64,000 nucleotides of DNA. Origin: Medicago truncatula (taxonomy: Eukaryota; Streptophyta; Magnoliopsida; Fabales; Fabaceae). The position numbers and the translations under genes are program-made. Positions 56,880 to 64,000 of this stretch are shown piece after piece; position 1 is the stretch's first letter; the number at the start of each line of letters is the position of its first letter. Where the stretch lies: contig NC_053043.1 of the NCBI RefSeq assembly GCF_003473485.1, forward strand, positions 9,062,001-9,126,000, written 5' to 3'. The notes under the pieces were generated by a model that worked only from the letters and a program-made list of their open reading frames with translations, was not told where the DNA came from and made no database searches.

Positions 56880-58740
56880 TAACAATATATACTGTACATA
56901 TGTTATGAGATGGATTGGTTTAGGCTTACCCTAAAAAATTAAAACACCAAGATATTTAAAGGGTAATTCACCTGCTACAAATCCCAAAGTTTTAGCAGTA
57001 TCAGTTTTCTTGGATAATGGCCAAGAGCATGAGTAAAATTTAGAGAACTAATGTGCCCCCCAAATGTTTCACCATACTACCTTAACAGAACCATTATAGA
57101 GTTCAGATACTTCTTGTTTCCTTGACAAAATATCATTATATCATCATCATTGAGAGAATGAGTAGGAATGGTGCACCCTAAGACTAAACATTGGCTTGAT
57201 AAACCCCTGATTAGCTCTTACAAATAAAAAACTGATTAATTAGCTTTCATTGTCAAAGCTCTACCAAGCACTTCCTCAACCAAACAAAATCAGAGAAACA
57301 ATTATATGGGAACAACCACAAATAAAATACATTTAGGTGCACAAACATAAAAGTACTTATCAATTTAATTATTTAAAATAACATAGTATTAAAGTGTTTC
57401 TTCTTTTACCTTTTCCCCATTTGCGTGTCTGTGCGCCCAAATGAAATTATTTGTAGTTGTGACCAAGCAAATGTCTGTCACAAAATAAAAGAGGTGAAAG
57501 AAAGTCTCTTTGTCTAACACCTCTTTTGCAACAAAACAAATCCTACAGTTCTTCCCATTTATAAAAAAAAAATACAACTTAACCTATTGAAGAATAACAT
57601 GAATCCAAGTGCAAAACTTGTTAAAACCAAACTACTTCAAAATATCAAAAACTTTAGATATTTCAATTTGTAGAACAATAATACCTTCAAAAGACTTCCT
57701 ATACACCATGTTGTTCATATCCTTAACAAATCTTGTTTGATTATCATATATGAGATTGGCTGCTAGCCTGCTACAACAAGAAGTTTGTCTTCCAAAAAAT
57801 TAAAAATTATTTTGTATTGGAAGTTTGCCAAGGCAATGGTTCCAGAAAATTTAGGAATTAAAACTACTAAATTAGAATTAAGATTAGGAAGAATCCAACC
57901 TTTCCTTAGTTGCATTATACACATCATTTCCAATAATATCTTCAAAATTATGATGAAAAAGTGCCACCAAATCCATATATAAAGACCAATATCACTCTTC
58001 TGCTTTAAAGAAAAAACTGCATCTTTGATTTCTACAAATGAAGGCTTAGGTAAGTTTAGCATTTTTCATTTTAGTCACCATAGTTGGAATAGAATCTACC
58101 ACTATTATTCATAGCCCTGACATTAGGGGTAGCAAAAATGTCAGATAAATGCTATGGACATGTCTCAATGTCTTCAGGATGCTGCAAGATGTTATCAGCA
58201 TGTCTAAGCATATATAGTCATTTGTTTAGAAGTGTACCATTCTTTGGTGATAAGCTGTATTCTTACCCCCCTCTTGGAATCAACTCAATGTGGATTTTTC
58301 TTTGCAATATTATTGATCCTTAAAATGTAAAGCTTGTTGTAACAAATCATGAGCTATACTATGTGCATTAACCGCTCATTTTCGCCAAATTTATCAATGA
58401 GCTCCTAAACACAATCAACCTCTCTGATAGCCTTAATATCTTCAAAAAAAGTCCTTAATCCAAATTTTCAAAGCCACATTTCGGAGCTGTAACTTCTTAT
58501 GAAGCACAAGCATAAGATTGCATTAGTCATATACAATAGAATAGGATGATGATCAGACTTAGACTTTGTTAACCTGCAATATGTAAAATTATTCCAACCT
58601 TCCATGGCTCAGCCGAAAAATAAATTTTGGTTTATAATAGACACACAGATTATGGAGGACAAACCTTGGGTCAAAGTTGACAATCCCCCCTAACATTTCA
58701 TAATACAATATTCATCTCAGAGAACTGGATGATCCAACAC
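56880..58740 (-). mobile_element. Decayed LINE (L1 type), endonuclease to RT
   Basis: Reading from 58740 downward: an endonuclease end with the conserved SDHHPIL motif (near 58555), the RT start PSFVEIKDAVFSLKQKS (near 58030), GWILPNLNSNLVVLIPKF and IALANFQYKI (near 57820-57900), then FGFNKFCTWIHVIL and FFINGKNCR near 57550-57640. LGFVAGELPFKYLGVLIF near 56945-57000 marks the late RT. Many stops and frame shifts occur, and the YADD region (near 57150) is degraded. The ends and target duplication were not found. Old and non-functional. Confidence 0.75.
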
Positions 58741-58953
58741 CTTTAACAAGAGATTTCTAATTTCTATGTTCTTTCTTAATTATGACCTTTCTTAGCAGAT
58801 TAAATCCTTCTTTATCCGGCAAGTGTTTTATAAGTGGTTGTTGTGAATGTGTGTTTAATGTTTTTTTACTATGGCTTTGCTCGGGAGTTTGGAGGGGAGG
58901 GGAAGAAAATATTTTGATGGGAGAGAAATATGGGGAAAATTTGATAAATCTGT

Positions 58954-59424
58954 CACATTTTTTCAAAGAGAGCATCTTTTTAAAGAGTGATAAATTAATG
59001 CTTATGATTAATATATTTTTAATTTTAATAATATTATGACAACATATATTAAATTTGAAGAATTCATATAAACTCTCCCAAACCCCCCAAAATCCTCCTC
59101 CGATACAATTTTTCAGTTCCCCAAATGAGGAGGGTTTTATATTTTGAAGAAAATTAAGTCCCCAAAGGCCATCCTTCCAGTGTCATCTCACATTTTTTCA
59201 AAAAGTATTTTTTTAAAGAGTGATAAATTAATGTTTATGATTAATATATTTTTAATTTTAATAATATTATGACAATATATATTAAATTTGAATAATTCAT
59301 ATAAACTCTCCCAAACCCCCCAAAACCATCCTCCGATACAATTTTTAGTTCCCTCAAATGAGGAGGGTTTTATATTTTGAAAAAAATTAAGTCTCCAAAG
59401 CCCATCCTTCCAATATCATCTATT
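58954..59424 (+). repeat. 235-bp tandem duplication
   Basis: 58954-59188 and 59189-59424 align end to end. They share AAAGAGTGATAAATTAATG, TTAATTTTAATAATATTATG and AATGAGGAGGGTTTTATATT. Confidence 0.9.
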
Positions 59425-60278
59425 TCTTTCACTTACTCCTTCCTTTTTTTTTCCAAGCTTTTCCTTTCCTTCCCTCCAAACTCTGAAGTGTTTAGGAAAA
59501 AAACATGTGTCGCCGTTTTTCTACTAATATTTAAACAAATAACCGTTGTCGTGGATTTGAGAGCTTTGGGATGTGATAATATAGAAGATACAAATTGTAG
59601 CATCCGTCGAAACGCGCGTTTACAACACATTTAACGCCAATACAAACAACCACTACTCCCACCGAAATTGACATCAGAGGAAATCGAATTTGAGATCTTG
59701 AGAGGAGCAAACTCATTTTAGGTGTTTCATTTGAATTTTATACATTTTTTAAAATAATGATTAATTATTTTAATTTCAATGATCTAAATAGTTTGCAAAA
59801 GAAATATTTCCTCCATCCAAAATGATTGACCTAATTTGACTATGTACATTATTCATATAACATACATTTGCATGTTTTTCTATTAATATTTAAACAAATA
59901 ATAACATATAAGATGTTTGTTGGATTTATTTCGATAAATATTTTTTAGATGTTAAATTTTTTATGATTTTTATTGATAAATAATTAAATATATTAAAGAT
60001 CAGAATTATACATTGATATATTTTTTTATAGTGTTACTTTTTTGTAGTGTTATGCATTGACATATGTGAATCAAATAACTAAAACGCTCATTTTATCAAA
60101 TAATGAGGTGAATTGGAATACAATAAGTTAAGTATAACATGAGAAAACAATATTATAGATTTTGATTGGAAGAATGTGGAAACATGATTTGCCGTGCATA
60201 TCCTTTAATTCCTATAATAATAATGAGGTGAATTGTTTTAGAGAATTGTTGTTGACACATTACATAAGGCTGCACCAC
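59425..60278. other. Intergenic DNA
   Basis: 59810-59870 (TTCCTCCATCCAAAATGATT) recalls a MITE end without a partner. No gene was recognised. Confidence 0.35.
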
Positions 60279-61118
60279 ATTAGTAATTTATCGAAATGTC
60301 CTTCAGCAGTTAACTGTCGAATTATGGAACCGGCTGCAGTTAACTACCGAGGAAAATTTCGGCAGTAAACTACCGAGAAAAACTGAAAACTTCGGCAGTT
60401 AATTGTTGAGGAAACTCAAACCTGATTTTTTTTTGACAAAAACTATAAATTGTTATTAATAATATTTATTGATTTTGAATGTTTCAATCATTATTTTGTA
60501 CGTTTCAAACAATTGCAAGTATTATACTTATGCATATATATATATATATATATATAAAAGAGTATAATTTAAATCTTGACCAAAAAAATAAAGAGCATTT
60601 AAGTCCTCAAAAAACATTTCAATAAGTGTAAAAATTAAGCATTTGAATATTGTTTTGCAAATTACTTAAATAAAAAAAAAATCTTTGTGCACAATTATTT
60701 TAATGTAGAAAATATAACAACATATTATACCTTCAAAAAAATCGTTGTGCACAATTATTTAAACGATTTTTATTATTATTATTTGTATTTAAGTAATGTG
60801 CAAAACAATATTCAAATGCTTAATTTTTACACTGATTTAAATGCTATTCTTATTAAGCTATATACGCATAAGTATAATACTGCAATTGTTTGAAACGTAC
60901 AAAATAATGATTAAAACATTCAAAATCAATAAATATTATTAATGACAATTTATAGTTTTTGTCAAAAAAAAAAATAAGGTTTGAGTTTCCTCAGCAATTA
61001 ACTGCCGAAGTTTTCAGTTTTCCTCGATAGTTTACTGCCGAAGTTTTCCTCGATAATTAACTACAGCCGATTCCATAATTCAGCAGTTACCGAGAAACAT
61101 TTTGATAAATTAATATGA
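60279..61118. repeat. Fold-back palindrome, arms of about 400 bp
   Basis: 60279-60700 and 60750-61118 are inverted copies over almost their whole length: AGTAATTTATCGAAATG pairs with CATTTTGATAAATTAAT, GAATTATGGAA with TTCCATAATTC, and GTACGTTTCAAACAATTGCA with TGCAATTGTTTGAAACGTAC. Near the ends of each arm a CTGCCGA/TCGGCAG motif is repeated four or five times. No transposase, and no clear target duplication. It could be a fold-back or MULE-like transposon; an RNA from it would form a very long hairpin. Confidence 0.85.
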
Positions 61119-61497
61119 CACAATCAATGGATATGTGTCAATTCTCGTTGTTTTATCTTAGCGCGTCTTTTTCATTGTCTTAAATATCATTATCTATGAT
61201 CTTATTTTTTCTGATTTCCTACCTAAAGTCACTACACTCCAAAAAGGCAGATCATCCTTGTCCGTCAAAATAAAGTATGTTGACCTGGTATATATCCACG
61301 TGTCGCAAATTAATTTGCTGATATGGAGGAAGTTCCTATCCTTCCGAAGATAGATGATTGAAATCTTTTTGACAATAGTAAAATATAAAATAGTATAAAT
61401 CACAAGTGGTGGCAGAAGAAGCTTTATTCCAAAACCAATTTGGTTTCAATCGAAGAGAAGAAGAAGAAGAAGAAGAAGAAGAAGAAGAATTCATTTC
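61119..61497. other. Upstream region and leader of the MPC gene
   Basis: A (GAA)n tract at 61457-61489 lies just before the start codon in the presumed 5' leader. AT-rich TATA-like text (AAAATATAAAATAGTATAAA) occurs at 61379-61398. Confidence 0.5.
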
Positions 61498-63962
61498 ATG
61501 GTGTCTTCAAAGCTCCAAGCCTTTTGGAATCATCCAATTGGCCCCAAAACCAGTGAGTTACTTCGCTTTTTCCTTTTATTCAAATGCCTGATGCATGCTT
61601 TATGAAACTTGGACGTACTTATTATTACCAAAGATCACAAAAAGAAATTGTTGGATTTTGATGTGTGAGTGAAAGTAGCATAATGTATTAAGCTAACACG
61701 TGAAAATTATATGAGTTAGACATGGCAATATAATTCATACCTATGGATTTGAGTTTGACGAGGAAACCCCGAACCTTAAAATTGACTGGAATTGAGTTTA
61801 GTTTTCCCTGGTTTCAAAAGACAGGAGCAGGACAGGTAACTGGGACATTGATACCCGTCTCCCTTGTATCAAAATTATATTTACCTCTAGTAAATTAGTA
61901 ACACTTAAACAAACCCTTAAAAAAAAACATCGGGGTGAGGAAGGCAAAAATCAACCCTGTTTTGGTGTCCTGCCTATTTTAAATTATAATAAACCATACT
62001 TTATTTTTTGGATAACACTTGATGTAAATGTTCTGCACACACTAATACACATGTATGTGTGTATGTTATGTCGGAATTGGATTCCCTAATGTAACAGCGT
62101 CACACAACTCCCAGCCGTTTGATCTGGATCTTTGACTGATATCATTTTACCGCATGACACTAACTGTGTGATTATGTTGAATTAACGGCCGTGATTAACT
62201 ATTGCTTTAAGTTCAAATACCAAATAGATTACATTCTTTTTACCTGATTCAAATTGTTGTTTCGTATTTGTTTCCAGTCACCAGTGTTGTTGTCAAGTGT
62301 TAGCATTGTTATTGTCAAACCTGTATCAATCCATTAATTGACCACTTTTGTTGTGCAGTTCACTTTTGGGCACCTGCATTTAAGTGGGGTATCACCGTTG
62401 CCAATGTTGCTGATTTTACAAAACCAACTGAGAAGATTTCCTATCCTCACCAAATAAGTATGTGCATGCATATAGAACTGCACGTAGTGTTATCTATTGC
62501 GAACTTCTCTCTGTCACACACACCTGCACACCTTTTTGCTCGTTATTAGAGATGTAAAAGTTAGTTAAATATTAGTTAGGAGTTAGTTAGTCCAATTGGC
62601 TATATGATGGATATTCATCACTGAAAGGGATTGAAATTGGGAAGTACATAGCGTCAGAGATATTCACGTTGGGTACAATTGGACCAACTAATCTAACTAA
62701 TATAGTAATATGTAACTAACTTATACATCTCTAATACTCTTCATTCACCCTTGTGAAAAATGTGTATTTGTGGATTCTCTGAAAGGAACAGACATGTGCA
62801 AGTGAATGAATTTACGGAATGCTGAGTATTCAAGTTGCAAGCAGCTTTTAACATATATTCTCTTGTATTGGGTTTTATTTCGATCTATGCGTTGCTGATT
62901 CCTTTTGTTTTCAACACAGCTGTCATGGGTAGCGGATTTATTTGGGCGCGTTACAGCACTCAAATCATTCCGGTAAGTTTTATATTTTCAAAGACAGATT
63001 ACTTTTAAATAGTTCGTGAAATATTGAAAATTTAGTGGATTGAGGATCATCTACAGAGTATGTGTGCATGATTCTGATTTATCGTTGCATTATCTCTCTT
63101 GCAAGAGTATGACATACTCAACTTGTAAGATTTTATAACATCAATTAGACTATAACACGGTACGTGTAATATACAATGCAGTAAATAATTTTTGGCTTTA
63201 TCTTTTTCTTGATAATCTTTGGTTTTTCTTAGACTTAATCCTTACTTTTGTTTACATTATCTGATTTTCGATCGTTACTAATCAGCTCTCTCATTGTATA
63301 CATGTTTGCCTGCCAAAAAATTAAAACCTTATGTTGAAGTTAGTGTTAAAATAGAGTATTATTTTGTTGCAAAACTATTACTAAATGAACTTTTGTTTAC
63401 GCGATATAATTTCCCATGTTCCTGATATGTTAGTGGCAACTACTTCCAATTTTGCAGAAAAATTGGAACCTTGTTTGCGTAAACCTTACAATGGCAGGAA
63501 CTGCCTTATACCAAATCTCGCGCAAGTATCAGTAAGTGATACTTATCAATATTTCTGTTAAATTTTTGTGAGATTGCTTTTTGCTACTTTGTTATTCGAT
63601 GTTCATGGGCTGAAAAATATGTTGTTGATGAGGTTAGGTTGGCCTTTACTAGGCCAACAAATATTTGGAACATCAAAACACTATTTTTAATCAGTAATTA
63701 TAAAGTTTATTTTCTTTGAGAGGATTGGATTGAATTTATCATAAAATCATATTTTGACATTTTTCCTGACAATATACAATTACAATGTCAAGTGAGAAAC
63801 TTCCTTCTTTTGTAGATTAACCTTGTGTGTAGCCATTGATATATTTTTGTGTTATGGATTTTGGCACTGTTTTGTACCTCCATGGTGGTGATACGTATAT
63901 TAACTTGTGATCTACTTCTCAGGCATGATCATTCCTCAAAGGAAATCGTAGCAAAAGAATGA
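61498..63962 (+). CDS. MPC2: Mitochondrial pyruvate carrier subunit, MPC2 type
   Basis: Five exons with GT-AG introns: 61498-61552, 62359-62457, 62920-62972, 63458-63531 and 63924-63962. All phases join, giving about 106 residues. The product begins MVSSKLQAFWNHPIGPKT. Then come HFWAPAFKWGITVANVAD, the KPTEKISYPHQ loop, FIWARYSTQIIPKNWN and NLTMAGTALYQISRKYQ. These are the family signatures and its three membrane segments; the length matches plant MPC proteins. MPC subunits form a heterodimer in the inner mitochondrial membrane that imports pyruvate for the TCA cycle; the partner MPC1-type gene is not in the window. The start is the first ATG after the GAA tract. All residues that I expect for the family are present, so the gene looks functional. 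Confidence 0.92.
62549..62731. mobile_element. MITE in MPC intron 2
   Basis: 183 bp with inverted ends GAGATGTAAAAGTTAGTTAA and (complement) GAGATGTATAAGTTAGTTAC, continuing through TAGTTAG and TTGGTCCAATTG-like text. It is flanked by TA at 62547-62548 and 62732-62733, which fits a Stowaway/Tc1-mariner type. Confidence 0.75.
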
Positions 63963-64000
63963 CGACGAAGAATTTGAAAATAAATTATTTGGAGTATGAT

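Noticed and set aside
61406-61591. 61-codon frame with a poly-Glu run
   Set aside because: It comes from the GAA tract of the MPC leader; the real start at 61498 is in another frame and is supported by five phase-matched exons.
1-64000. A new multi-gene biological system, CRISPR array, phage or bacterial operon
   Set aside because: All recognisable parts are plant host genes, their decayed copies or known transposon classes; no clustered unknown intact genes or spaced repeats were found.

Overview
The window looks like a gene-poor, transposon-rich stretch of a dicot nuclear genome, most likely a legume of the Medicago/Trifolium kind. This rests on AT-rich intergenic DNA, GT-AG introns, plant U2 snRNA promoter elements, a plant F-box/FBA gene and plant-specific families. 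The species is an inference. No prokaryotic or organellar features, tRNA genes or CRISPR arrays were seen.

Layout. 1-4.4 kb: two tandem U2 snRNA copies (one nearly complete with promoter and 3' box, one internally deleted), a TPD1-like pseudogene and a 39-bp repeat. 5.0-12.1 kb: a decayed pentatricopeptide (PPR) gene whose halves are separated by a MULE and by an almost whole Ty1/copia retrotransposon that itself holds a Tourist MITE. 12.1-14.1 kb: a diverged copy of parts of the 1.8-4.4 kb block, interrupted by a 5'-truncated LINE. 14-26 kb: no gene found, but many MITEs (hAT, Stowaway-like, MULE-type). 26.7-27.3 kb: an intact uncharacterised plant protein on the minus strand. 29.6-31.2 kb: a weakly supported small spliced gene.

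31.7-48.6 kb: an F-box gene (31877-33718, two exons) and two decayed downstream copies, mixed with PPR fragments, an LTR-like remnant, a Stowaway element, a 2.07-kb PIF/Harbinger element carrying only the Myb-like ORF, and a Helitron helicase scrap. 48.6-56.3 kb: two tandem, partly exon-matched remnants of a mitochondrial elongation factor G gene, each with the same copia fossil in the same intron. 56.9-58.7 kb: a decayed LINE. 60.3-61.1 kb: a large fold-back palindrome. 61.5-64 kb: an intact five-exon mitochondrial pyruvate carrier gene with a MITE in intron 2.

Only three protein genes look functional: the F-box gene, the 26.7-kb gene and the pyruvate carrier. They have no evident pathway link. 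The rest is mostly tandem duplication and transposon insertion, and the shared or absent insertions let several events be put in order. I found no clear new multi-gene system. The most unusual items are the U2 variant with complete cis-elements, the Harbinger element with only its DNA-binding partner ORF, the fold-back palindrome and the mEFG/F-box duplication mosaic.
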